This document shows, in pieces, positions 18,524 to 27,206 of a stretch of 64,000 nucleotides of DNA. Each line of letters opens with the position of its first letter. Within the stretch, counting starts at the first letter, position 1. This DNA is from Sinorhizobium saheli. Its GTDB lineage: Bacteria > Pseudomonadota > Alphaproteobacteria > Rhizobiales > Rhizobiaceae. The notes beneath the pieces are model-generated. The model was not told the DNA's origin. It ran no database searches and worked only from the letters and a program-made list of their open reading frames with translations. The DNA lies in NCBI RefSeq assembly GCF_001651875.1, contig NZ_LNQB01000083.1, forward strand, positions 5,130 to 69,129. Direction: 5' to 3'. A program made the translations under genes and the position numbers.

Positions 18524-20046
18524 CAAACGAACGCTCAACTTCCTGGCAGGACCTGCCGACCGTCGTCGAGATCACCGAGGAAGGCGCCCGCAAGGCGAAG
18601 ACCGCCCGCAAGATGGCGGAAATGCTGGACGACATCGTCGAGTTCAAGGGCGCCGCGGATGCGGGCGGCCAGTCGTCGCCGCGTGGCTGGTCCGTCCAGT
18701 CACTGGTCAAGGACTTCGATTTCGGCGGCGAGGGTATTCCGACTCTCGTCAAGTCGGGCGCGCCGCTTCTCAACCTTGCCCATGCACTGCGCCATGCCGA
18801 AACCGAGCCGGACATTCAGGATCTGCGCCGCACGGCGGTCGGGGCGATCACCCGCTATGAGCGCGACCTGGCGTCGGCCCGCATCAGCCCGGAACGGGCG
18901 CGCGCCGCCCATTACATCGTCTGCGCCACGGTGGACGACGTCGTTCTCAGCAAGCCTTGGGGCGTTCGCGCCGGCTGGGCGCGCTCCGGCCTCGTCTCGA
19001 CCTTCCACATGGACGTGACCGGCGGTGACCGCGTCTTCGACCTGCTCGATCACTTCCACCAGAGCCCGGGCGCCAACAAGGACCTGCTGCTCCTCATCTA
19101 TCTCAGCCTGTCGCTCGCCTTCGAGGGACGTACCCGCATCTCGGATCGCGGCACGCTGGAGCTCGGCCGCATCCGCGACGGACTCTACAAGACCCTGCTC
19201 GGCCAATATGGCGTCTTCGAGCGGGAGCTTTCACCGCATTGGCAGGGGGGTTCGGCCCGTCACGAGCCGTTGCGCACCGCCGCGGCGCTCTGGACGCTCC
19301 TGTCGGCGCTCGTCCTGCTTCTGGCGATCGGCTACGTCGTCGTGACCTATTCGCTGAACGACAGTTCCGACGGCACCTTCCGCCGGCTGGCCAATCTGCC
19401 GCCGCGCGAAGCGCCGAGCCTCTTGGTCGAAGCGCCGCCGCCGGCCGAGCCGCCGCCGGTCGTCGCGGCACGGCCGGCACCGCCCCCGCAACCGCCGCAG
19501 CCGGAACCGCCTCCGGCCCCGAGCCGGCTTGAAAACCTGCTCGCCTTCCTGCAGCCGGAAGTCGACCGCAAGCTCGTGACGCTGTCGAACGCCGAGGGCC
19601 GCCTGCTCGTCCGCATCAACAATTCGGGGCTGTTCGATGTCGGAAGCGCCGAGGTCCGCGAGACCTTCCGCGGCCTCATCGAGCGGATCGGCGGTGCGCT
19701 CGCCGCCGAGAAGTTCCGTGCGATCGTCATCGGCTATACGGACAACGTCCCCATCCGGACGGTCGAATTCCCCTCCAACTGGCATCTGTCGGAAGCGAGG
19801 GCAAAGGCGGTCGGCCGGATTCTCGCGGCCTATACCGGAACCGATGCGATTCTGACCGACGGGCGCGCCGACAGCGATCCGATCGCAAGCAACGACACGC
19901 CGGAAGGCCGAGAGATGAACCGGCGCACGGAAATCCTGGTGCTGACCGATCCCGAAGAACGGCTCGACGACGCCGGGATTGGGTCGGCGCCGGTCCGCAC
20001 CGCGCCCCCCACCGGCACGCCCGACGCAGGAAACGCTGCACCATGA
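18520..20046 (+). CDS. tssL: TssL (ImpK/DotU) with C-terminal OmpA-like domain
   Basis: Inner-membrane anchor of the T6SS. Order of parts in the 508-aa protein: cytoplasmic N-terminus, DotU domain (about 70-245; AHYIVCATVDDVVLSKPWG, SGLVSTFHMDVTGGDRVFDL), one transmembrane helix at about 254-279, a Pro/Ala-rich periplasmic linker, and an OmpA-like peptidoglycan-binding domain (about 375-470; IVIGYTDNVPIRTVEFPSNW, LSEARAKAVGRIL). The start overlaps the tssK stop (ATGA). An in-frame codon 15 bases earlier is less likely. Residue 14 is threonine (LPTVVEI); in A. tumefaciens TssL the PpkA target is Thr14, which makes this position worth testing. Confidence 0.96.
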   Translation: MTNERSTSWQDLPTVVEITEEGARKAKTARKMAEMLDDIVEFKGAADAGGQSSPRGWSVQSLVKDFDFGGEGIPTLVKSGAPLLNLAHALRHAETEPDIQDLRRTAVGAITRYERDLASARISPERARAAHYIVCATVDDVVLSKPWGVRAGWARSGLVSTFHMDVTGGDRVFDLLDHFHQSPGANKDLLLLIYLSLSLAFEGRTRISDRGTLELGRIRDGLYKTLLGQYGVFERELSPHWQGGSARHEPLRTAAALWTLLSALVLLLAIGYVVVTYSLNDSSDGTFRRLANLPPREAPSLLVEAPPPAEPPPVVAARPAPPPQPPQPEPPPAPSRLENLLAFLQPEVDRKLVTLSNAEGRLLVRINNSGLFDVGSAEVRETFRGLIERIGGALAAEKFRAIVIGYTDNVPIRTVEFPSNWHLSEARAKAVGRILAAYTGTDAILTDGRADSDPIASNDTPEGREMNRRTEILVLTDPEERLDDAGIGSAPVRTAPPTGTPDAGNAAP

Positions 20047-23000
20047 ATCCATTAAGCTATTTCTACACGCTCCGGTCCTATGTCGAGTCCTATGCGGGGC
20101 TGCTCGGACGCCGCTTCCTGTCGGTCATCTGGGTGGCGGCGATCTGTGTCGTCATCTGGTTCTACGGCTATCTTCTCGGCTTCGGCGAATTCAAGCCGCT
20201 TGCGAGCGTCACCGCCCGGCTCGTGGCGATCGCCGTGGTTCTAGTCGGCTGGGCCGCCTATCTCGCCTATTCGTTCTATCAGGCGCGCAGGCGCGACACG
20301 GAACTCGTCGAGGGTCTGGCCGGAGGTGCCGAGGCAGATGCGGCCGCGAGCCAGCAGGCGGAGGTCGCGGAGATCCATGGCCGGCTGAAGGAAGCCCTGG
20401 CGCTGCTTCGGCGGGTTACGCGCAAGCGGTTCGGCTATGTCTACGAGCTGCCCTGGTACGTGATTTTCGGTGCCGCCGGCTCCGGCAAGACGACGGCGCT
20501 TACAAATGCGGGACTGAAGTTCCCGCTCGGCGATGCGCTCGGCAGCAACGCTGTCCAGGGCGTCGGCGGCACGCGGAACTGCAATTGGTGGTTCACCGAC
20601 GAGGCGATCATCGTCGATACGGCCGGACGCTACACCACCCAGGACGACCTCAACGGCGCCGCCAAGGCGGGGTGGGAGGGTTTCCTGAACCTCCTGCGCA
20701 GATATCGCCGTGCACAACCGGTCAATGGCGTGCTGGTAACGATCTCGATCGCCGACCTCAAGTGCCGCGACCACGAGGCGCAACTGGAGGAGATCCGGGC
20801 GATCCGCCAGCGCCTCGCCGAGCTCGACGAATTCCTCGGGGCCCGCGTGCCGGTCTATATCGTGCTGACCAAGGCCGACCTCCTGGCCGGTTTCGTCGAA
20901 TTCTTCGACGGCTTCAGCAAGACCGACCGCGACCAGGTCTGGGGCATGACCTTCGGCCTCGATGAAAGCCACAAGGCGACCGGCCTACCCGAGCGCTTTC
21001 TCGAGGAATTCGCCCTCCTGCAGGAGCGTGTCGACAAGATGCTGATCGAGCGGCTGCAGCAGGAGCCGGATGCCGAACTGCGCGGACGGATCTTCCGCTT
21101 TCCGGCCGAGCTCGCCGCGCTCAGGGACCGCCTGCACGCGGTGATGAGCGAACTCTGCACCGGCTCGAAGCTCGTTGATCCTCCCCTCTTGCGCGGCGTC
21201 TATCTTGCGTCGGGAACGCAGTCGGAAACCAGGGGGGCCACACCGCGCCTGAAGCGAAGCTATTTCCTGTCGCGCCTTTTCAAGGAGGTCATCTTCGGCG
21301 AAGCCTCGCTCGTCGCGAGGGACCGCCGGCTTTCGCGCCGGCAGTTGCTCCTGCGGCGCGGCGCCTACGGAGCGGCGACCGCCATTCTCGTCGTCGTTCT
21401 GGCGAGCTGGGTTTCGAGCTATGTCCAGAATGCCGGCGCGCTCGCGGATGCCGAAAGGCGCCTCGATGCCTATGAACAACTGGCGCGCGGCATCTCGGTC
21501 CGCGACGTCTCCGATGCTGATTTCCTGCGCGTCCTACCGGCGCTCGATGAACTGAGGGCGGTGCCGTCGGGCTTCGCGCAGGCGAGCTTCTGGCCCTTCA
21601 GCTTCGGCCTCAGCCAGGAAAGCAAGATCGCCGGGCGCCACCGCGACGCCTATCAGCGTGCGCTGAACGCCCTTCTCCTGCCCCGCATGCTGGTCCAGTT
21701 GCAGAAGGAGATGAAGGCGGGTGGCGACACGGCGCGGACCTTCGACGCGCTGAAATTCTACGGCATGCTCGGCGGGCTCGGCCCCATCGACGACGAGTTC
21801 GCGGCACTCGAAGCGGAGGACATGTTTGCGGCCCTCTATCCCGGCGAGGGACGCGCCGCGGCGCGGCACGCGCTCCTCGATCACGTAACGGCGATGGCGG
21901 CGGGCGCGCTGCCGCCGGTCGACCTCGACCCGCGGCTGATCGCCGAGACCCGCGAGAAGATCCGCGTGCAGGGTCTTGCGGCCCGGGCCTTCGACATTGT
22001 CGCCAATTACCGCGAGGCGCGGGCGCTGCCCGCCTGGAACGCGGCCGACGCACTCGGCCCGCTCGGTGAAAAGGTCTTCGTCCGGGCCTCGAAGGCGCCA
22101 CTGCGGCAAGGCATTCCGGGTCTGTTCACCGCTCCCGGCTACCGCACCGTCGTCCTGCCGCGCATCACCGATGCGGCGCGCGAGGCGGTGGAAGAGCATT
22201 GGGTGCGAGGCGGCAAGGACGAGTTTGCGGGGATGACCGTCGACGCCGTGGCGCAGGCGGCGCTGCAGCTCTATTTCGATGCCTTTCGCCAGCATTGGAC
22301 CGGATCGCTTGCGGATATCCGCGTCCGTTCGTCCGAAACGCCGGCCGAGGCTACGGAAACGGCGCGGATCCTCGCGAGCGATCCGAGCCCGGTGGAGGCG
22401 GCGGCGAGATCGATCATCGCTGCCACGGATCTTCGCACCTTCACGGGCGGCGAAGTGGCGTCGACCGCCGCCGAGACGACCAGCGCAGCGACGACCGCAC
22501 TTGCCAGCGCAGCAAATGCACCGGACCTCTATGCCGGACTGCGCGAGGCGCTCGAGGTGCCGCAGGGGACCGGCGACGCCGCAGGCGAGGAGAAGCCCCG
22601 CTCGCAGGTCCAGGCGCTGCGGCCGCTGCTGCAGAATGTCTACAACCAGCTCTCGCGCGCCTCCACGGCCTCGGCCGAGATTGCCAAGGTCTTCGACGTC
22701 GACGGTCAGTTGACGAGCGCCAATCAGGACCTGCTGCAGGAGGCGCGCCGCCTGCCGGCGCCGCTTGATGCCTGGATGGCGGGCGTTGCCGTCGACATCG
22801 GTTCGCTTGCGGTGAAGACCGCCAGGACACGTGTCGCCGACTTGTGGGCGAGCGAGGGCGCAGGTCTTTGCTCCAGCATCATCTCCGGCCGCTATCCCTT
22901 CGACCGCGCCTCGCCGCGCGACGTGCCGATGGGGGATTTCGTGCGCCTTTTCGGGCCGGAGGGCCTGTTCCACACCTTCTTCAAGGAGCGGCTGGAAGCC

Positions 23001-23519
23001 TTCGTCGATACCACGTCGAGCCCCTGGGGATGGCGCGGCACCTTTGGTGCCGAAGGCATCCCGAGCGCCGGAATTGCCGCTTTCGAAAAGGCTGACGCGA
23101 TCCGCCGCGCCTTCTTCCCGACGTCCGACGCCGGCCCCACCGTCGCGATCAAGATCAAGCCATTGTCGCTCACGCAATCGGCCAACGCCGTGCTGCTCGA
23201 GATCGAGGGCGAGAGGGTGGTCTACTACCATGGCCCGATCCAGGCGAAATCGATCGCCTGGCCTGCGAACGAGGGCAGCAAGGTTTCGCGCATCGCGTTT
23301 CAGCCCGGCGGCTGGCAGCAGGCACTGACGGAGAACGGCGACTGGTCGCCGTTCCGGCTGTTCGACCGGGCCAAGCTGACGGAGGAAGGGCGGGATCTGT
23401 TCCGCGCCCGCTTTGAAAACAACGGCCAGGCGGCGGAATTCGAGGTGCAATTCGGCACCGTGCTCAACCCCTTCCGCTTGCCGGCGCTCGCTGATTTCTC
23501 CTGCCCCGTCCAGTTCTGA
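20043..23519 (+). CDS. tssM: TssM (ImpL/IcmF), T6SS membrane-complex ATPase-fold protein
   Basis: The large membrane-spanning channel component, 1158 aa. Two transmembrane helices lie near residues 23-50 and 58-80, and a third near 441-460. The cytoplasmic domain between them has an intact Walker A GAAGSGKT near residue 143 and a DTAGR Walker B-like motif near 192. The periplasmic part carries the IcmF-related and C-terminal domains, ending with FNNGQ-like ENNGQAAEFEVQFGTVLNPF and a final SCPVQF. It overlaps tssL by 4 bases. Intact nucleotide-binding residues suggest the ATP/GTP site is functional, which is not true of every TssM. Confidence 0.97.
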   Translation: MNPLSYFYTLRSYVESYAGLLGRRFLSVIWVAAICVVIWFYGYLLGFGEFKPLASVTARLVAIAVVLVGWAAYLAYSFYQARRRDTELVEGLAGGAEADAAASQQAEVAEIHGRLKEALALLRRVTRKRFGYVYELPWYVIFGAAGSGKTTALTNAGLKFPLGDALGSNAVQGVGGTRNCNWWFTDEAIIVDTAGRYTTQDDLNGAAKAGWEGFLNLLRRYRRAQPVNGVLVTISIADLKCRDHEAQLEEIRAIRQRLAELDEFLGARVPVYIVLTKADLLAGFVEFFDGFSKTDRDQVWGMTFGLDESHKATGLPERFLEEFALLQERVDKMLIERLQQEPDAELRGRIFRFPAELAALRDRLHAVMSELCTGSKLVDPPLLRGVYLASGTQSETRGATPRLKRSYFLSRLFKEVIFGEASLVARDRRLSRRQLLLRRGAYGAATAILVVVLASWVSSYVQNAGALADAERRLDAYEQLARGISVRDVSDADFLRVLPALDELRAVPSGFAQASFWPFSFGLSQESKIAGRHRDAYQRALNALLLPRMLVQLQKEMKAGGDTARTFDALKFYGMLGGLGPIDDEFAALEAEDMFAALYPGEGRAAARHALLDHVTAMAAGALPPVDLDPRLIAETREKIRVQGLAARAFDIVANYREARALPAWNAADALGPLGEKVFVRASKAPLRQGIPGLFTAPGYRTVVLPRITDAAREAVEEHWVRGGKDEFAGMTVDAVAQAALQLYFDAFRQHWTGSLADIRVRSSETPAEATETARILASDPSPVEAAARSIIAATDLRTFTGGEVASTAAETTSAATTALASAANAPDLYAGLREALEVPQGTGDAAGEEKPRSQVQALRPLLQNVYNQLSRASTASAEIAKVFDVDGQLTSANQDLLQEARRLPAPLDAWMAGVAVDIGSLAVKTARTRVADLWASEGAGLCSSIISGRYPFDRASPRDVPMGDFVRLFGPEGLFHTFFKERLEAFVDTTSSPWGWRGTFGAEGIPSAGIAAFEKADAIRRAFFPTSDAGPTVAIKIKPLSLTQSANAVLLEIEGERVVYYHGPIQAKSIAWPANEGSKVSRIAFQPGGWQQALTENGDWSPFRLFDRAKLTEEGRDLFRARFENNGQAAEFEVQFGTVLNPFRLPALADFSCPVQF

Positions 23520-23533
23520 AGGGACATGATGCG

Positions 23534-24961
23534 ATGAGCCAGTACCGGACGAGCGAAATCAAGGCGGCGGAAGTCGACCGGATCGGCTTCTTCGGAAAGC
23601 TCCCGACCCATGGCGATTTCGTCGCGACCGGCATCGGACAGGTTCTCCAGCGCGAGCTCGACGATTGGCTCCAATCCGGCTTGAGAGCCGGCGAGGAACG
23701 CCTTGGCAGCGGCTGGCGTGCCGTCTTCCATGCCATGCCGCCCTGGCGCTTCATCGTCGAAAAAGGACTTTGGGGGCCGGCGACGGTCGCCGGCATCCTG
23801 TTGCCGAGCACGGATCGGGTCGGTCGCAGCTTCCCCCTCGTCATCGCGGCGCAGCTCCATTCCTTCGACGATCATCCGCGGCAGCTTTATCTCGATGCCG
23901 CCTGGTTCACCGCGGCGGAAGCGCTGGCGGAAACCTCATTTGCCCGCGACTTCGACATCGCCACGTTCATCGCCAGCCTGAAGCGGCTCCGCCTGCCGCA
24001 CGCCGAAAAATCTCCGATCGCCGGCTGGTTTTCCGCGCAGCGGCGGGAGGGCAGCACGCTTTGGTGGAAGGCGGAGGCGATAGACCGTGACGTCAAGGCG
24101 TTCCGCACTGCTTCGGCGCCGACGACCATGGACTTCCTGCGGCTGATCGACGGCGTGCGGGCCTCCAAAGCGGCGGAGGCCCAATCCCGCGACGACGCCG
24201 AGCCGGCGGCGGCATTGGCGTCCCCGCGGGCGACGGGGACGGAGGCTCCTGCCGCCGTACCGCCGGTATGGGGAACGGAGCCGGCAAGGCCGCTTTCCGA
24301 CATCGCCCATAGCCATGCCACCCATCCCGGTACACGGCTTTCGCTTAACGCGGACGCACTCGTTCTATCCGACGCCGCAGGCCTGTTCGCCCTTGCCGAC
24401 GGCATAGGCGACGATGTGGCCGCGGTCGAAGCGGCACGCCTCACGGCAGCGACGCTTGCCGAAGCGAACCGACATGACGCCATCGAAGACAACGCGCAGG
24501 AGATCAAGGGAAAGCTCGGTCGCGCCCACGGGCTGCTGCAGTCCATCGGACACTCCGGACAGCGCCAGACGCCGGCCGCGAGCGTCGTGGTGCTTTCCGT
24601 CAGGAACGACGCTTTCGCCGTGGTCTGGGCCGGCGACGCGCGGTGCTATCTACTGCGCGACGGCCTGATGCGCTGCCTCACCCGCGACCACGTGGAGATC
24701 GGCATGAAGCGAAGGCTGACGCGCCATCTCGGCGCCGAGCGCCAGCTCGTTCCGGAAACGCATGTCGGCCGGCTCGCCTCTGGCGACCGCTTTCTCCTGT
24801 GCAGCGGGAGCCTGCCGCGCGTGCTGAGCGAACGGGCAATCGCCGAGGTGCTCCTCGACATCGAGTTGGGGCGAGCGGCAAGCGTCCTCGTGCAGGACGG
24901 GCTGATCGCCAATTCGCGCGACAATCTCAGCGCAATCGTCGTCGAAGCGAGCCTGGCATGA
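23534..24961 (+). CDS. tagF: TagF-PppA fusion (ImpM), T6SS repressor and PP2C-type phosphatase
   Basis: A two-domain regulator of 475 aa. The N-terminal TagF domain (about 1-160) begins IGFFGKLPTHGDFVATGI and includes MPPWRFIVEKGLWGP; TagF represses T6SS activity after translation. After an Ala-rich linker, a PP2C-like domain (about 250-470) has LNADALVLSDAAGLFALADG, a GDARCYLLRDG core and the C-terminal SRDNLSAIVVE. The putative metal-binding aspartates in NADA, ADG and RDN are present, although NED has become NAD and the usual DGxGG reads DGIGD. The same fusion is known in Agrobacterium. It overlaps ppkA by 4 bases. Confidence 0.93.
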   Translation: MSQYRTSEIKAAEVDRIGFFGKLPTHGDFVATGIGQVLQRELDDWLQSGLRAGEERLGSGWRAVFHAMPPWRFIVEKGLWGPATVAGILLPSTDRVGRSFPLVIAAQLHSFDDHPRQLYLDAAWFTAAEALAETSFARDFDIATFIASLKRLRLPHAEKSPIAGWFSAQRREGSTLWWKAEAIDRDVKAFRTASAPTTMDFLRLIDGVRASKAAEAQSRDDAEPAAALASPRATGTEAPAAVPPVWGTEPARPLSDIAHSHATHPGTRLSLNADALVLSDAAGLFALADGIGDDVAAVEAARLTAATLAEANRHDAIEDNAQEIKGKLGRAHGLLQSIGHSGQRQTPAASVVVLSVRNDAFAVVWAGDARCYLLRDGLMRCLTRDHVEIGMKRRLTRHLGAERQLVPETHVGRLASGDRFLLCSGSLPRVLSERAIAEVLLDIELGRAASVLVQDGLIANSRDNLSAIVVEASLA

Positions 24962-25875
24962 GCGATGCGGCAGACGATCTCGCCATCGTCTCGGCGCGGT
25001 TCTCGGCGCTCTGGGATGCGATCATCGACGCCGGTGCGGCTTCGCCGGAGAACCGGCTGTTGTTGGTCGACCGCGTCCGCGACGCACTCGACCGAGGCCA
25101 TTCGAGGCTCTCTCCGCTCGCGCCCGAACTCATCGCCAACAGCTTCGCCGTCGAAGACATCGTCCATGCCGGCGATCGCACCCTCGTGCTCAGGCTCCGC
25201 CACCGGGACCTCGGCACCGTTCACGCCTTGAAGACCCTGCCGCCGGAACGGCGCGACGATGCGGTCCTTCGGGGATGGTTGCTGCACGAGGGTCGACTCG
25301 CGGGCGCTCTCGACCATCCGAACATCGTCACACCTCGCGCCGTGCTGCGGCTTTCCGATGGCCGGCCGGCACTTCTCTCGGACTGGATGCCGGCGACTTT
25401 GTCGTCGCGGCTGACGGGAGGCCGCTTCAGCGCGTCAGAGATCGCCGATCTCCTGCACCCGCTGCTGACGGGTCTCGGCTATCTTCACGGCAAGGGCATC
25501 GTTCACGGCGATATCTCCCCGGCGAACCTGTTCTTCGCCGACGCGGCCTCTGCCCAGGTCATGATCGGTGATTTCGGTCTGGCACTTCGAGAGGGCGAGC
25601 GGCCGGGAGACCTCGCCGTGGCGCGAGGCGCCCATCCGCATTTCGCCGCCCCGGAACAACTGGCCGGCGCGCGCCCCGACCCGAGGTCCGACCTCTACTC
25701 ATGCGGCCGCATTCTCGATCTGCTGATGACACGATGCGGCACGGCCGCGGCAGCAATCCCGGAGCTCACCTCACTTGCGTCCCGGCTCACGCAGCCGGAT
25801 CCCGCTCATCGACCGGCCGACGCGGCTGCGGCACTGGCTTGGCTCGGCAGCTCATTGCAGCAGGCCCGGCGTTAG
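24958..25875 (+). CDS. ppkA: PpkA-type Ser/Thr protein kinase of the T6SS (ImpN)
   Basis: Kinase that opens the T6SS threonine-phosphorylation switch. In the 305-aa protein the kinase fold spans about 65-285: the ATP-anchoring Lys in VHALKTL near residue 91, a catalytic loop HGDISPANL near 183 (Asp and Asn kept, HRD Arg is Gly, DxK Lys is Ser), DFG near 205, and an APE-like APEQL. No GxGxxG loop is obvious. There is no transmembrane segment, so it is a short soluble kinase. It is the last gene of the operon, and its TAG shares bases with the stop of the convergent export gene. Activity is likely but some catalytic positions are unusual. Confidence 0.9.
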   Translation: MSDAADDLAIVSARFSALWDAIIDAGAASPENRLLLVDRVRDALDRGHSRLSPLAPELIANSFAVEDIVHAGDRTLVLRLRHRDLGTVHALKTLPPERRDDAVLRGWLLHEGRLAGALDHPNIVTPRAVLRLSDGRPALLSDWMPATLSSRLTGGRFSASEIADLLHPLLTGLGYLHGKGIVHGDISPANLFFADAASAQVMIGDFGLALREGERPGDLAVARGAHPHFAAPEQLAGARPDPRSDLYSCGRILDLLMTRCGTAAAAIPELTSLASRLTQPDPAHRPADAAAALAWLGSSLQQARR

Positions 25876-27005
25876 TTCGACCCCGGAAGCGGCGCCGCCG
25901 CGGTGGGCGCGCTCTTCTGGAACACCGTGATCAGCTTGGCGGCGTCGACGAGGCCGGCATTGCTGGCGTAGAGCATGTCGCCGTCCTGCATCTTGAACTG
26001 CTGCATCAGCCCGAAATTGGCGACGTCATGCAGGTTGACCCGGTAGATCACCGGCTTCGAGGTCACGACCGGGACGGCGGCGGATTTCAGGTCGCCGCTC
26101 GTCGGCTGGATGAAGACCTGCTGGTTGCGGAAGACATAGAAGTTGCGTGCATCGGCGCGGTCGTCGAGCAAGCCGCCGGCCCGGGCGAGCGCCTGCGCCA
26201 GGGTGAGTTTGCCCTGCTCGAAGTCGAATTCGCCGACGCTCTTGAACGCGCCGATCGCGGTGAAGGTCGGCGCGTCGTTCTCGACGAACACCTGGTCGTC
26301 CGGCAGCAGGTAGACGTTCTGGCTGCTGTCCTCCAGCAGGCGGGCGAGCGGCACGCTGGCGCGCTGCTTTCCGCGGATGAGCGTGACCGTCGTCGAACCC
26401 GGGGCCGAGGAGGCGCCGCCGGCAAGCGCGATCGCGTCGAGCACCCGTTCCTTGCGTGCCGTCAGCGGAAAGCGTCCGGCTGCCCTTACATCGCCGTTGA
26501 CGACAATACCCGTGGTCGGCTTTTCGACCACGTTCACGATCGCCTGCGGGTTGACGGCAGTGCCTCGCAGACCGCTGACGATCTGGGCCTGCAGACCTTC
26601 CGGGGTCGACTCGAGCACGCGCTGGCGACCGACGAAGGGAAGAGTCACGAAGCCGCTCGAATCGACGGTGAAACGACCAAGGTTGAGGGTCTTGCTGTTG
26701 GCGGAGGAAAACAGGGCCTCCTCGCCCGAATCGATGATCGTCACCTCGATCACGTCGCCCTTGCGCAGCCGCTGGTCGAGGTAGCCTGCGGAGCGCATCA
26801 CGCTCAGGCCTTTGTCGCTCGGAAAATAGGACAGCGTCGCCGCGGACGTGACACCGACGGGAGCCTTCGACAGGTCCACGACCTGGATGCGTTCGCCCGT
26901 GCCGGCAACCTTCGCGTTGTAGATATCGCTTGCGTTCGGCCCGTCGGAGGGACGCGCGCAGGCGCTCAACACGAGGCAAATGGCGACCGGCAGCAACTCC
27001 CGCAT
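25872..27005 (-). CDS. Wza/GumB-type polysaccharide export lipoprotein
   Basis: Outer-membrane polysaccharide export protein of 377 aa. It has a lipoprotein signal (LLPVAICLVLSAC, lipidated Cys16), a Poly_export domain (about 75-180; YLDQRLRKGDVIEVTIIDSG), and SLBB-like repeats (GIVVNGDVRAAGRFPL, AIGAFKSVGEFDFEQGKLTL). The frame is open 65 codons further upstream, but ATG 27005 gives the signal peptide and has AGAGGA about 8 bases before it. It lies outside the T6SS operon and converges with it, the stop codons overlapping by 4 bases. No glycosyltransferase, copolymerase or polymerase gene sits beside it, so it may serve a pathway encoded elsewhere. Confidence 0.92.
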   Translation of the reverse strand: MRELLPVAICLVLSACARPSDGPNASDIYNAKVAGTGERIQVVDLSKAPVGVTSAATLSYFPSDKGLSVMRSAGYLDQRLRKGDVIEVTIIDSGEEALFSSANSKTLNLGRFTVDSSGFVTLPFVGRQRVLESTPEGLQAQIVSGLRGTAVNPQAIVNVVEKPTTGIVVNGDVRAAGRFPLTARKERVLDAIALAGGASSAPGSTTVTLIRGKQRASVPLARLLEDSSQNVYLLPDDQVFVENDAPTFTAIGAFKSVGEFDFEQGKLTLAQALARAGGLLDDRADARNFYVFRNQQVFIQPTSGDLKSAAVPVVTSKPVIYRVNLHDVANFGLMQQFKMQDGDMLYASNAGLVDAAKLITVFQKSAPTAAAPLPGSN

Positions 27006-27080
27006 GGCATATCCTCTTGGTAGATTCGCGCGACGCAGAAATACCAGCCATGCGTGTTCTGACAATATGCTCAATCGGCA

Positions 27081-27108
27081 ATTATGAAGTGTGACAACTT
27101 TAAGGCAA
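27081..27108 (-). promoter_or_regulatory. Candidate sigma-70 promoter of the polysaccharide export gene
   Basis: On the minus strand TTGCCT (27108-27103) and CATAAT (27086-27081) are separated by 16 bases in an AT-rich patch. The predicted transcript would begin about 70 bases before the ATG at 27005. Spacing and the 5/6 match of the -10 support it; no experimental evidence. Confidence 0.45.
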
Positions 27109-27206
27109 GCCAATGTGGCACAAACGCAACCACCCATCCTGCGGCCCCTCCGAGCCGGCAAGATGAGGTCTTCGCCGTTCGACACTTTAGCGCGCTGCAA
27201 CCCGTA

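Noticed and set aside
21534-23450. 638-codon minus-strand frame inside tssM
   Set aside because: Composition is typical of an antisense frame in GC-rich DNA, and TssM is certain on the other strand.
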